From: Streptomyces sp. NBC_01454
GTDB taxonomy: Bacteria; Actinomycetota; Actinomycetes; Streptomycetales; Streptomycetaceae
Assembly: GCF_036227565.1 (NCBI RefSeq)
Contig: NZ_CP109460.1
Span: 5,456,001 to 5,520,000, forward strand
Reading direction: 5' to 3'
Length of the DNA: 64,000 nucleotides
In this document: in pieces, positions 25,183-33,090 of the stretch
Position numbering within the stretch: position 1 is the stretch's first letter
Layout: each line of letters begins with the position of its first letter
Translations under genes and position numbers: made by a program
Notes under the pieces: model-generated
Seen by the model: only the letters and a program-made list of their open reading frames with translations
What the model was told of the DNA's origin: nothing
Database searches by the model: none

Positions 25183-25542
25183 TCAGAGGGTGAGCTGCCC
25201 GGCGGGCACGGGCGGGGCTTTGCGGGTCTTACGGGCCGCGGGGTTCCGCGGGGGTGCCACCGGGGCGGTACAGACGTGGTCGATCACGTGCGGGTGCGGG
25301 CAGTCGGAAGGGTGCGGACTGCCCGGCCACCGAAGGTCGAGCCCGCCGCCGACGGCGCGCACGCACCAGTCGAGGCGGTTCGGCTCGCACAGCGCGGCGG
25401 CCGCGGCCGCGGTCATCTGCTCGGCATCGGCGACGACGTCGAGCGCCGCCCGCCGGCCGACGAGCTGCCTCAGCACGGGAAGGGAGCAGCGGGGGCAGTG
25501 CGTACGCTGCGCCCCGTGGCTGCCCGCCGCCGGCCGTGTCAT
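25183..25542 (-). CDS. Small zinc-ribbon early protein
   Basis: The 119-residue protein starts at the ATG at 25542, overlapping the previous stop (ATGA). It has a CPRC motif near residue 16 and a second Cys/His group (CEPNRLDWC, then CPHPH...HVC), enough for one or two zinc sites. It ends Arg/Lys/Pro-rich. Function unknown; it lies just upstream of the initiator-like gene. Confidence 0.65.
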   Translation of the reverse strand: MTRPAAGSHGAQRTHCPRCSLPVLRQLVGRRAALDVVADAEQMTAAAAAALCEPNRLDWCVRAVGGGLDLRWPGSPHPSDCPHPHVIDHVCTAPVAPPRNPAARKTRKAPPVPAGQLTL

Positions 25543-25976
25543 CCGTACTGCTCGATTCGGCCGGCGCGACGCTTGCGGTCGTTGTGCACCTCGAACTCGC
25601 CCTCGGTCGGGTGCGATGCGAGAGCTTCGGCGACGGCTGCCTCGACGTCCCGCGAGCCGGGCCCGAGCTCGTCGAGGGTGCCGTTCATGCGGCGGCGCCG
25701 CATCATGGCGCGCATCACCTCGGCGACGAGCCCGGCCTGTTCGTGATCCTGTGCGACCTCGGCGACCGTTATCCGCAGCTTCACCTGCGGGTCTTTGTCC
25801 TCGCCTTCGGCGTGCCCGACGAACGACTTCGAGGTGAGCTCGACGACGGCGAACACGCTCGTGCCGGGGGTCTCCCACAGTCCCCGGCGCTGCGCCGCTG
25901 TGAGCGCTGCCTGTAGCCATCCGGCGTTGCCGTCGACTTTGACCTCGGGCAGCTTGTCGGGGTCGAGGTCGTGCAT
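25539..25976 (-). CDS. Early phage protein, unknown function
   Basis: The 145-residue protein has an AAAGGAAG site before the ATG. It has a beta-rich middle (SVFAVVELTSKSFVGHAEGE then DPQVKLRITVAEVA) and a helical basic end (MRAMMRRRRMNGTLDELG then EVHNDRKRRAGRIEQYG). The pattern suggests a compact folded protein that may contact nucleic acid. No family is recognised. Confidence 0.65.
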   Translation of the reverse strand: MHDLDPDKLPEVKVDGNAGWLQAALTAAQRRGLWETPGTSVFAVVELTSKSFVGHAEGEDKDPQVKLRITVAEVAQDHEQAGLVAEVMRAMMRRRRMNGTLDELGPGSRDVEAAVAEALASHPTEGEFEVHNDRKRRAGRIEQYG

Positions 25977-25981
25977 CGTGA

Positions 25982-26248
25982 TCACTTCCTTTTCTTGCGG
26001 GGGTTCTTGCGACGGTGGTCGCGCATGGCGGCCGCCGCCCGTACCTCTTCGAGCGGGCACTCGTCCCGCATGTGGCGCTCGGCCCGAACCGCCATCTGCC
26101 GCACCTCGTCGTGACCGACGGCGTCCTCGGCGAGCTCGCCGCACCGACAGTTGAAATCGCCGGATGCGAGCGCCCGCTTGTGGTCGAGGCGGACCCGCAG
26201 CCCGAACCCGGGCTGCGGGGTGCCGATGGTCGGGCCGATGCCGGTCAC
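25982..26248 (-). CDS. Small early protein with Cys/His motif
   Basis: The 88-residue protein starts with GTG at 26248, overlapping the methyltransferase stop (GTGA). It has a FNCRCGEL ... HMRDECPL arrangement of Cys and His and ends with a very basic tail (RDHRRKNPRKKRK). Metal binding and nucleic-acid contact are plausible. An in-frame extension upstream lies inside the methyltransferase gene and is rejected. Confidence 0.6.
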   Translation of the reverse strand: MTGIGPTIGTPQPGFGLRVRLDHKRALASGDFNCRCGELAEDAVGHDEVRQMAVRAERHMRDECPLEEVRAAAAMRDHRRKNPRKKRK

Positions 26249-27561
26249 GCCGCTTCTTCGTCCCCAAGGAGCAGCGGCACCTCGGGAAGGACACGAGCGA
26301 GCAGCAGACGCAGCGCGGCCTCGGCTTGCAAGGGGACGACGCCGTTGCCGAGCGCCTTGAGCCGGGCGTTTCGTAGTGCTGCCTCGCTCATTCCGGGCGC
26401 GGCGGGCACCGAGCAGACATGCCCAGCGGCGAGCCCTTGCATCCACTCCGAGAACTCAGCGGCTAGACGCCCTCGATCGTCAGTTGGCCGGGGGTGAGGG
26501 CGCCCGAGAATCGCTTCCCAACGCCGGATCGCGGGTTCGTACCCACCCCATTCAATGTCGGGGTGCCTTGGCTGTAGCTGTCGTTCGCCCTGACCCCGTC
26601 CGACGTGGTAGGCGCTGGCAGCAGCCTCGCTGCCGCGCTCGGCAGCGTCAGGTCGCCCGAACTGCCCCGCTGATTCGGTCCGCCCTTCTCCCCGTCCGAC
26701 GCTCTCGGCGTAGGGAGCAGTCGAGTTGCGTCCGTCAAGGTCATTCCCTGCCTGCTGCCGTACGCCGAACCGTCCGGCCGGTGGTTCGCCGTATGTCGAG
26801 AGTCGCTCGCCGTCGGTGTCGGCAGCAGAGCGACCGCCGTCCGCAAGTCCGGTCCGCCCGTTCCGTGTTTCCCCGCGCCGTTCGTGTCCGACGTGCGTGG
26901 TGTCGGCAGCAGCCGCAGCGTGTTCGGCAACTGCCCCGAGTATCCGTTGCCCTTCCAGTCCCGGGCCGCTGGCGTCGGCAGGCCATGCGAGGACGAACTC
27001 GCGGAATCGTTCATGGGGAGCGCCGATCTCCGAAGCGCGTACGCCCGCCCACTCCGCATCGAACCCGACGGCGGCCAGGTCGCCGAGTACGGCACCGAGT
27101 GCCCGCAGAAGAGGCTTACTTCCTGCGTACTCCACACAGCACGGGCAGGGCTCCACTCCGCTACGTGCTTTCGTCGAGAGGATGCCGCGAACATTCTCGA
27201 TCACCACCAATCGGGGCCGTAGTACGGCGATCGCGCGCAGCATGTAATGCCACAAGCCCGAGCGCGTGCCGATCATGAGTCCCAGCCGTTGCCCGGCGGA
27301 TGAGAGATCGGTGCAAGGGAAGCCACCGAGAACGACGTCGATCGGCCCGAGCTCGTCGAGCACGCACTGCCAGTTGACGGCGCTGATTTCGCCGAGGTTC
27401 GGCACGCCGGGCCAATGGTGGGCGAGGATGCGCGCGGCGTACTGGAACTTGTCCTCGGGGTCGTACTGGCAGTGCCACGCGATCTTGCCGCCGAGCACTG
27501 CCTGCACTCCCAGGTCGAGCCCGCCGTATCCGCTGAACAGCGATCCAATTCGCAGAGTCAC
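26245..27561 (-). CDS. DNA (cytosine-5) methyltransferase
   Basis: The 438-residue enzyme starts with GTG at 27561, overlapping the resolvase stop (GTGA). Classical motifs are in order: I (GSLFSGYGGLDLGV), IV with catalytic Cys (GGFPCTDLS), VI (VVIENVRG), VIII (GVRASEIGAPHERFREFVLA) and X (LKALGNGVVPLQ). Between VIII and X is a roughly 170-residue variable region of low complexity (AADTDG-type repeats), where target recognition normally lies. It probably methylates phage DNA against host restriction. A second long open frame covers this variable region in the +1 frame (26463-27194). Confidence 0.95.
   Translation of the reverse strand: MTLRIGSLFSGYGGLDLGVQAVLGGKIAWHCQYDPEDKFQYAARILAHHWPGVPNLGEISAVNWQCVLDELGPIDVVLGGFPCTDLSSAGQRLGLMIGTRSGLWHYMLRAIAVLRPRLVVIENVRGILSTKARSGVEPCPCCVEYAGSKPLLRALGAVLGDLAAVGFDAEWAGVRASEIGAPHERFREFVLAWPADASGPGLEGQRILGAVAEHAAAAADTTHVGHERRGETRNGRTGLADGGRSAADTDGERLSTYGEPPAGRFGVRQQAGNDLDGRNSTAPYAESVGRGEGRTESAGQFGRPDAAERGSEAAASAYHVGRGQGERQLQPRHPDIEWGGYEPAIRRWEAILGRPHPRPTDDRGRLAAEFSEWMQGLAAGHVCSVPAAPGMSEAALRNARLKALGNGVVPLQAEAALRLLLARVLPEVPLLLGDEEAA
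26463..27194 (-). other. Long alternative-frame ORF inside the methyltransferase variable region
   Basis: An open frame of about 243 codons lies in the +1 frame relative to the methyltransferase and spans almost exactly the region between motifs VI/VIII and X. It reads five times a (L)LP(T/A)P-x-x-(S/R)D motif and contains a TWPPSGSMRSGRAY segment. From memory, both patterns occur in the variable region of other phage cytosine methyltransferases. Whether it is translated is unknown; it may record a past frame switch. Confidence 0.4.
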
Positions 27562-28184
27562 AGCGACACCCCCATGACGTACCGCTGCTGGTAGGCGTCC
27601 GGCCACTTGGCTTTAGACAGCCGGTCTCGCTGCGCCTGCGGCAGATCGAAAAGGGGCCTTCCACACCAGTCATGACCGGCCACGCGCAGCCACCACGCGT
27701 CGCACATGTCGCCCCCGCGGCCCTTCGCGTCGAGGTCGCCGGGGAACTCAGCGCCGGCCGCGAGGTAAGCGGCCGCAGCCATCCGGACCTTGTCGGCGCT
27801 GCCGTGATCGCACGCGAATTTCTTGAGCGTCGCCGGCACGACGAGCCCGTATGGCACGTCGGCGTCGAGCAGCTCGGTCTTGACGACGCCGTGCACATGC
27901 CCGGTGATCCCGGCCGACATGGCGTGCGTGGGCAGATCCTCGACGACGGCCAGGTGCGGCCGGTGCTCGGCGAGCACGGCCCGGATGCGGTCACGGATGA
28001 CGCACAACCGGCGGTCGCCGTCCTTCGCCTTCGTCTTGATCCGGAACGTCGAGCCGTCCGGCAGCGCGACGCCGGTGCTTTGAAGAGAGAGGTCGAGCCC
28101 GATCACCCGCAGCTCGACCGGGGCGAAGGGCACCTCGTCGAGGGGCGCGAAGGCGCCGGGGGAGAGCAACCCGGGGACGCTCAT
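27558..28184 (-). CDS. RuvC-like Holliday junction resolvase
   Basis: The protein has about 208 residues (an adjoining GTG at 28187 would add one). RNase H-fold catalytic acids are visible in VIGLDLSLQSTGVAL, AVVEDLPTHAM and GGDMCDAWWLRVAG, in the order and spacing expected of RuvC/YqgF-like resolvases. A TLKKFACDHGSADKVRMAAAA segment contributes the DNA-contact helix. It would trim branched DNA before packaging or during recombination. Its stop overlaps the methyltransferase start. Confidence 0.85.
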   Translation of the reverse strand: MSVPGLLSPGAFAPLDEVPFAPVELRVIGLDLSLQSTGVALPDGSTFRIKTKAKDGDRRLCVIRDRIRAVLAEHRPHLAVVEDLPTHAMSAGITGHVHGVVKTELLDADVPYGLVVPATLKKFACDHGSADKVRMAAAAYLAAGAEFPGDLDAKGRGGDMCDAWWLRVAGHDWCGRPLFDLPQAQRDRLSKAKWPDAYQQRYVMGVSL

Positions 28185-28426
28185 CACTGATCACCCGCCG
28201 TCGTCGTGCGGCACGTCCAACAGGTGTGAGAGCCGTCCTCGTGCATGGCGCTGTACTGCTCGCGCCGACAGGCGCCGCAGTAGGCCATCTCGCACAACTC
28301 GCCGCCGACGGGCACCTCGTCGACGGTCGTCTGCTCGGCCGTGATCCGGCGTGGTGCGAGGCGCACCGCCCATGTGATCGCTGCCGCCGCGAGGACGAGC
28401 CCGGCGAGGAAGTACGGGGTCGTCAT
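28184..28426 (-). CDS. Small membrane protein with C-terminal zinc motif
   Basis: The 80-residue protein has one N-terminal hydrophobic helix (YFLAGLVLAAAAITWAVRLA, residues about 5-24) and a Cys-rich C-terminus (CEMAYCGAC ... CWTC). The start at 28426 overlaps the previous stop (ATGA). It is likely inner-membrane anchored with a cytoplasmic metal site. Function unknown. Confidence 0.7.
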   Translation of the reverse strand: MTTPYFLAGLVLAAAAITWAVRLAPRRITAEQTTVDEVPVGGELCEMAYCGACRREQYSAMHEDGSHTCWTCRTTTAGDQ

Positions 28427-28881
28427 GCCGCACCGCCGAGCGGGGCGATCGGCCCGTACAGCGACCGCACGACGTCGAGGGGCTCGCGTCCGTTCCCGTC
28501 GACCGGACGCATCATCGGCGTGCCGGCCGAATCGAGCACGCCCGTCCAGCGCCACACGCCGCCCGCGGCGTCGCCCCACTTGAGCGACAGATCCCACGCG
28601 TGCCCGCGTCCGTCCGTCCACACCTTTCGGTCGGTGTCGAGCCGGCTGCCGTGCCCGGTCACCGGCTCGGGCGGCCGGTCGTGCTGCTGCTCTGGCTCGG
28701 CATCCGGCGTGCACGGATACGGCGGGTGCGCCGCGATGAGCTGATCGGCGATCGTGCGCAGCACGGCGGCGGCGAGGGCGTCGCACATGCCCGGGTTGAT
28801 CACCTCGACCTCGCCGGCCTTGTTCATGGTGAGCACGAGGGCGTGCTCGTCGAGGTCGAGCATTCGAATCTTCGGGATCAT
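28423..28881 (-). CDS. phiSA1p31-related protein
   Basis: The 152-residue protein has a C-terminal half (RKVWTDGRGHAWDLSLKW, then GVWRWTGVLDSAGTPMMR, then SLYGPIAPL) matching the family annotated as phiSA1p31-related in Streptomyces phages and integrative elements. The biochemical role is not known. The N-terminal half (MIPKIRMLDLDEHALVLTMN) looks like a separate small domain. Confidence 0.75.
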   Translation of the reverse strand: MIPKIRMLDLDEHALVLTMNKAGEVEVINPGMCDALAAAVLRTIADQLIAAHPPYPCTPDAEPEQQHDRPPEPVTGHGSRLDTDRKVWTDGRGHAWDLSLKWGDAAGGVWRWTGVLDSAGTPMMRPVDGNGREPLDVVRSLYGPIAPLGGAA

Positions 28882-29681
28882 GCGGCTTCACCCACCCAGG
28901 GACGGACCGGCCACGACCCGTCGACCACTGCGGTCCGGTCGCTCTTGCGGAAGTGCTTTTCGAGCCCGGCCGCTTGCTCACGCGCGAGCCGGATTTGCAG
29001 GTGATGCAGCTCTTCGAGGTCGAGCCCCTTGAGCTCGTGGAACCGCGGCCGCCGCTCAGAGCGGATCGGCTCGGGCCAGTCACCGCGGCGCATGTGCGCG
29101 AGCGTCCCGATCCGGTACGCCACCCGCGCGGCGATCAGCGCGTCGTACTCGCAGCCGTGCGCGTCGTCCTCGACCCACGGCAGTTCGTAGACCTGCGCGA
29201 GGGTGACGAGCTGCCGCGGACCCTGTGTCTTCGACGGGCGCTTGCGGTACGGCAGCACGTGCGTGTCGAGCACTCGCGTGTCGATCACCGGCCACAGCAC
29301 GTCGTCGGTGAACCGGTCGAGCAGCGTCGGCAGTTCGTGCCGCCGGCACTCGCGGTCGAGCAGCGTGAGGTCGTACGCGACGTTGTGCCCGACGATCGGC
29401 ACGCCGGCGTCGAGGGCATCGGCGAGGATCTGCGCGACCTCGTCGACGACGTTCAGCGCGGGCGAGCCCTTCGCCCTCGCGTGCTCGGTCGTAATCCCGT
29501 GCACCGCGGCCGCCTCGTCCGGGATCGGAATCCCGGGGTCGGCCATCCACGACGACGGCTCGGTACCGGCGCCGCCACCGAGCCTGATTGCCGCGGCGGT
29601 CACGATGCGATCGGCCTCGACGTCGACGCCCGTCGTCTCAAGATCGAAGGCGCACATGCGCCCCATGTGCCAAGGGGTCAC
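28878..29681 (-). CDS. DnaQ-like 3'-5' exonuclease
   Basis: The 267-residue protein starts with GTG at 29681, overlapping the Gp3-like gene's stop (GTGA). DEDDh motifs are clear: ExoI CAFDLETTGVDVEAD, ExoII VGHNVAYDLTLL and ExoIII HGCEYDALIAARV. The C-terminal 60 residues are helical and basic. It could proofread, or process ends for recombination alongside the adjacent Gp3-like and PD-(D/E)XK genes. Confidence 0.9.
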   Translation of the reverse strand: MTPWHMGRMCAFDLETTGVDVEADRIVTAAAIRLGGGAGTEPSSWMADPGIPIPDEAAAVHGITTEHARAKGSPALNVVDEVAQILADALDAGVPIVGHNVAYDLTLLDRECRRHELPTLLDRFTDDVLWPVIDTRVLDTHVLPYRKRPSKTQGPRQLVTLAQVYELPWVEDDAHGCEYDALIAARVAYRIGTLAHMRRGDWPEPIRSERRPRFHELKGLDLEELHHLQIRLAREQAAGLEKHFRKSDRTAVVDGSWPVRPWVGEAA

Positions 29682-30739
29682 CGCGCACCCCCGCCCGGCT
29701 GCGCGACCTCGGGCCACGCCGCGGCAGGATGCGGCATCGGTGGCTCGTCGTCCTCGACAACCTCGCCCTCGTAGACGCCCTCGGCGTCCGGGCCGGCGTC
29801 GTCCACCACACCCGTGCGCGGGTCGATACCGGCCTCGACGTCCCGCGAGATCTGCATCAGGTCCCGCGACAGATCGTCGGTGCCATCGCGCTTGACGTGC
29901 CCGGCCCTGTTTGCCTTGTGCCACACCTGCCGTACTTCTTCGGCGGTCCGACAGCCGCGAGCTTCGGCGAGGTAGTCGGGCATCTCAGCGGGCGCCGCCT
30001 CGATCGCCGGCCGGGTGAGCGAGCTTGGGTCAAGCGCGGCCGCCGTCGACAGGGGGCCCGACAGTGCGTGCTTCAACTGAGGCACGGCAGGCACGAGTTT
30101 GACGACCGGGAAGTTCTTCGTCTCGCCGTTCTCGACCCGCGTCGTCTGCTCGATCCACATGCGGACCGGCATCATGGAAGCGCCGCCCGTGGCTTGCAGC
30201 ACCGTGTCGACGCTGCCCGCCATACCGTCAGCCGCGTAATACGAGTGCGTGTCGAGCCGCCATACCCCGAGGTCGGGCAGCTCGGGCAGCATCACCGAGA
30301 TACGGCTTGTCGGCCGGCACACCTCGCGCGGCGACCGTCGGTGCCACTTGGGACCGTACCGAGCGAGGCAGATGCACGGCTGCCCGCTCTTCTGCTCTCG
30401 CTCGCCGTCGCAGCGGCGCACGCAGCCGCCGCCACCCCACATCTCGTACGCCTGCGACAGCGGGTCGCCCGAGGGCATGATCGCTCGGATCTCGCGCGCC
30501 CGGGTGATCACGCGGAACTGTTCGATCTTGCTCCGCTGAGGGGTCCACGGCTCAACGTCGCCGCCCCACTGTTCGGCGGCCGCGGCGACGTAGTCGCGGC
30601 TGTGCGAGGTGAAGATGAACGTCTCGGACCGAACCGCGCGGGCCCGCTTCTTCGGGTCCTCGTTCGGCACGCTGTAGCCGGTACGGATGCGACCGAGCTC
30701 GACCGCCTGTTTCTTCATGGTCATGATGCGCGAGCCCAT
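29678..30739 (-). CDS. Gp3-like protein (recombination directionality factor family)
   Basis: The 353-residue protein has the pattern of the phiC31 Gp3-like family. It shows GRIRTGYSVPNEDPKKRARA, a WGGDVEPW motif, and GGGGCVRRCDGE with further Cys residues (CICL, VCRP) forming a zinc-site cluster. RLDTHSYYAADGMAG follows, and the C-terminal tail is long and acidic. In phiC31 the family member switches serine integrase direction. This prophage instead has a tyrosine integrase, and the gene sits among nucleases, so a general recombination/replication role is equally likely. The start at 30739 was chosen over longer in-frame extensions. Confidence 0.7.
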   Translation of the reverse strand: MGSRIMTMKKQAVELGRIRTGYSVPNEDPKKRARAVRSETFIFTSHSRDYVAAAAEQWGGDVEPWTPQRSKIEQFRVITRAREIRAIMPSGDPLSQAYEMWGGGGCVRRCDGEREQKSGQPCICLARYGPKWHRRSPREVCRPTSRISVMLPELPDLGVWRLDTHSYYAADGMAGSVDTVLQATGGASMMPVRMWIEQTTRVENGETKNFPVVKLVPAVPQLKHALSGPLSTAAALDPSSLTRPAIEAAPAEMPDYLAEARGCRTAEEVRQVWHKANRAGHVKRDGTDDLSRDLMQISRDVEAGIDPRTGVVDDAGPDAEGVYEGEVVEDDEPPMPHPAAAWPEVAQPGGGAR

Positions 30740-30740
30740 G

Positions 30741-31571
30741 TCACGCCGCCTTTCGGGGATTTGAGCCCGGCGCCCATGGCGGCAGAACCGTCGGGTACGC
30801 GTTGGGCGCGTTGTGCAGATGCCGGGCGCTACGCAGCGCACCGAGAAAGGCCCGGTACACCGCGCGGTCGCTCGGCAGCTCGATCAGCCGATAGCCGCGG
30901 GGGCGAATGTTGAGCACGGCCGTACGGCGCGGCCGCGGCGCGGGAACCTCGGAGTCATCCGCGAGCAGCGCGACGGGGGCGTACTTGTACGCGGCGAGTT
31001 GGTAGGGCTGCTCGGCGTAGACCGTCGTCGTCGGCTTCTTCGCGCTCGTCTTGTAATCGATCAGCCACAACTCGCGGCGCCCGCCCGGACCGGTCGGCAA
31101 CCACAGCCACAGATCGCCCGTGCCGGCGTAGCCGTGCTCGCGATCGAGCACGGTCGTCTCGACCGCCTCGACGTCGCGCTCGAAGTCCACGCGCCACAGC
31201 CGGAAGAACCGGGCGAGCTGCCGCGCGTACGGCTCGACCTCGGGATCGGCCGGGTACGGGGAACCGATCACGATCGAGTGCGCGCGGTGATGCACGCGGG
31301 TGCCGAGGTTCGACGCCCGCTCGCGGTTCACGTTCGGCAGCGCGACGAGCTCGCGCCGCAGCCGGGTCGGCTCGATCCGGGCACGGCGGGCAACCTCGAT
31401 TGGGTTCGCGATCACCGCGTCGGCGACGAGCCCGGCGCCCCACGGGACGAGCGCGGGCTTGTGCACCGACGAGCCGGTGACGTTCGTAACCGAGATCAGG
31501 TCGGGGCCCCCGGCGGGGTCGCGGTAGTAGCGGCCCCGCCCGGTAGCGACGGAGTTCTTCGGGGCGGTCAC
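30741..31571 (-). CDS. PD-(D/E)XK nuclease (RecB/Cas4-like)
   Basis: The 276-residue protein has the RecB-family nuclease core: GTRVHHRAH near residue 90, GYAGTGDLWLWL with the metal-binding Asp, RELWLIDYKTSAK (motif D-x-K), then EQPYQLAAYKYA (Q-x-x-x-Y). Phage enzymes of this kind process DNA ends for recombination. It overlaps the upstream gene by four bases and is one base from the Gp3-like gene. Confidence 0.9.
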   Translation of the reverse strand: MTAPKNSVATGRGRYYRDPAGGPDLISVTNVTGSSVHKPALVPWGAGLVADAVIANPIEVARRARIEPTRLRRELVALPNVNRERASNLGTRVHHRAHSIVIGSPYPADPEVEPYARQLARFFRLWRVDFERDVEAVETTVLDREHGYAGTGDLWLWLPTGPGGRRELWLIDYKTSAKKPTTTVYAEQPYQLAAYKYAPVALLADDSEVPAPRPRRTAVLNIRPRGYRLIELPSDRAVYRAFLGALRSARHLHNAPNAYPTVLPPWAPGSNPRKAA

Positions 31572-31990
31572 CGGGCGCTGCCTTCGCGTTCATCGACCAG
31601 GGCGCGAACGGTCTCCGGCAACATCTTGAAATTGGCGCCGCCGACCGCGTTCCGCACGTCGACGAGCAGATTCGCGAACTGCCGTGCTCGCTCTTCGTGT
31701 TCAGCGCCCTCGGTGCGCGCCTTCGCGAGCTCGTCGCGGATCGTGCAGGCGAGTCGGTACATGGCGCGTACGTCGCCGCAGCCGAAGGACTCGATGCGCT
31801 CGCCGTATGCCGCGAGCTGCACCTCGGCGCCGCTCGGCAACGACGGGAGCACACGAGCCGGACGGGCATGCGCGAGCGGGTCAGCCTCGGTCGGCTGCTC
31901 CGCGAGGACACGCTCGATCAGCGCGTCGGCGCCGGGCCCTTCGTAGCCGGCTCGAAGCAACGCGCCGTGCACTTCGTCGCGGGCGCTCAT
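31568..31990 (-). CDS. Early phage protein, unknown function
   Basis: The 140-residue helical protein starts MSARDEVHGALLRAGYEG and contains a coiled-coil stretch (CTIRDELAKARTEGAEHEERARQFANLL, given here by its ends CTIRDE and QFANLL). This pattern is common in small phage proteins upstream of nucleases. The ATG overlaps the previous stop. Function unknown. Confidence 0.65.
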   Translation of the reverse strand: MSARDEVHGALLRAGYEGPGADALIERVLAEQPTEADPLAHARPARVLPSLPSGAEVQLAAYGERIESFGCGDVRAMYRLACTIRDELAKARTEGAEHEERARQFANLLVDVRNAVGGANFKMLPETVRALVDEREGSAR

Positions 31991-32436
31991 GCGGCCGCAC
32001 CACCCTCGCGGCGCTGCCAAGGCAGCTCGATGACCGTGCTCGGCCCGGCGAGATAAGCGGTCATGAGGGCGGCCGACCGCAGCGCGGACGGGCCGCCGAT
32101 CCGCATACGGGCGCCGCCCATGTCGTCGACGAACTGCTCGACGAGGCTGTCTCGCTCGTGCTCGGCGTAGCCGGCGCCGTCGAGGTGCCGCTCGTTCTCG
32201 GCGGCGACGCCGAGCTCTGCGATCCTGGCGAGTTCGGCGTCGATGCCCTCGGGGTCGTCGGCGTAGTTCTCGGCGAGCTGCCGCACGAGGGTCTCGACGA
32301 GGTCGGACACGTCGAGTTCGGCGCCGAGCGGCGTCCGGCGAACGCTGATACGGAAGGCGCCGGGAACGATCGTCTGCCGCCGATACCGCACCTTCGCGGC
32401 GAGGTAGCGAAGTCGGTCGCGTGTGGTCAGTCGCAC
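31987..32436 (-). CDS. Early phage protein, unknown function
   Basis: The 149-residue protein starts with GTG at 32436 behind AAAGGACG. It has a basic N-terminus (MRLTTRDRLRYLAAKVRYRR), a strand pair (FRISVRRTPLGAELDV) and helical acidic middle. No family is recognised. It overlaps the small membrane protein gene by ten bases. Confidence 0.65.
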   Translation of the reverse strand: MRLTTRDRLRYLAAKVRYRRQTIVPGAFRISVRRTPLGAELDVSDLVETLVRQLAENYADDPEGIDAELARIAELGVAAENERHLDGAGYAEHERDSLVEQFVDDMGGARMRIGGPSALRSAALMTAYLAGPSTVIELPWQRREGGAAA

Positions 32437-32570
32437 GTCGAGTCGTCCTTTCGCGTACGGGAGTTGCGTGCACGGGCGGTGTCGACGGCGCCGGCGAGCA
32501 TCAGCAGCAGTGCGGCCCCGACGCCCCAGCCGAGGGCGTCGAACAGCTCGCGGAAGTCGGCGGCGGTCAT
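32427..32570 (-). CDS. Small single-span membrane protein (47 residues)
   Basis: Reading the minus strand from the ATG at 32570 gives 47 codons ending in TGA. A hydrophobic helix (ALGWGVGAALLLMLAGAV) is followed by a basic tail (ARARNSRTRK). The ATG overlaps the stop of a 23-residue ORF (ATGA), and the gene overlaps the next by ten bases. Translational coupling on both sides supports expression. Function unknown. Confidence 0.55.
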   Translation of the reverse strand: MTAADFRELFDALGWGVGAALLLMLAGAVDTARARNSRTRKDDSTCD

Positions 32571-32638
32571 CGGGCGGCCGCGGCTTCGAGGGCGGCGTCG
32601 GTCGACGTGCCGTGCACGGTGTTGGGGTTCGTGCTCAC
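32567..32638 (-). CDS. Micro-ORF of 23 residues in the coupled early operon
   Basis: GTG at 32638 overlaps the TGA of the upstream gene (GTGA). The frame ends in a TGA that overlaps the ATG of the 47-residue membrane protein (ATGA). The peptide is MSTNPNTVHGTSTDAALEAA plus three residues. It may serve mainly to carry ribosomes to the next gene. Confidence 0.4.
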   Translation of the reverse strand: MSTNPNTVHGTSTDAALEAAAAR

Positions 32639-33015
32639 GGGGTCACCGGCCGGCGAACTTCGGTGAGGACGTCCTCGCCGTCAACGACCGCGACATGAAC
32701 GCGAATTGCCACAGTCGAGCCGTCGGCCCGGGTCGGGGTCTTGGTGTGCAGCGACCACAGGGCGACAGCGTGGGCGCCGGCGCTGCGGTGAACTTCGCCG
32801 CCGAGCGTGAACATCCACCGACCGAGGTCACGCGTGTCCGTCACGGTGATGTGCACGGCGTCGGTGCGCGGGGTCATCGTCGGGGCGGGAAGCGAAAGGT
32901 AATCGAGCATCGCGGCGACGGCGAGCTCGTTGCTTGCCTTCCGGTCGAGGTCGGAGAGCTGCGGGGTGCGCTCGATAGGCTGCGCGCTCAAGGCGAACCG
33001 CCTCACTTTCTGCAT
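32635..33015 (-). CDS. Early phage protein, unknown function
   Basis: The 126-residue protein has a beta-rich centre (DAVHITVTDTRDLGRWMFTL then AVALWSLHTKTPTRADGSTV) and ends VAVVDGEDVLTEVRRP. Homologous-looking small proteins are common in actinophage early operons. No clear ribosome site precedes the ATG. Function unknown. Confidence 0.65.
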   Translation of the reverse strand: MQKVRRFALSAQPIERTPQLSDLDRKASNELAVAAMLDYLSLPAPTMTPRTDAVHITVTDTRDLGRWMFTLGGEVHRSAGAHAVALWSLHTKTPTRADGSTVAIRVHVAVVDGEDVLTEVRRPVTP

Positions 33016-33090
33016 GCTTGGTGCGGCGCGAGCTGACGGGGGTCGATCCGGATGCCGGTCCGGGCCGGCCCCGACCCGCGTCGGGGGTTC

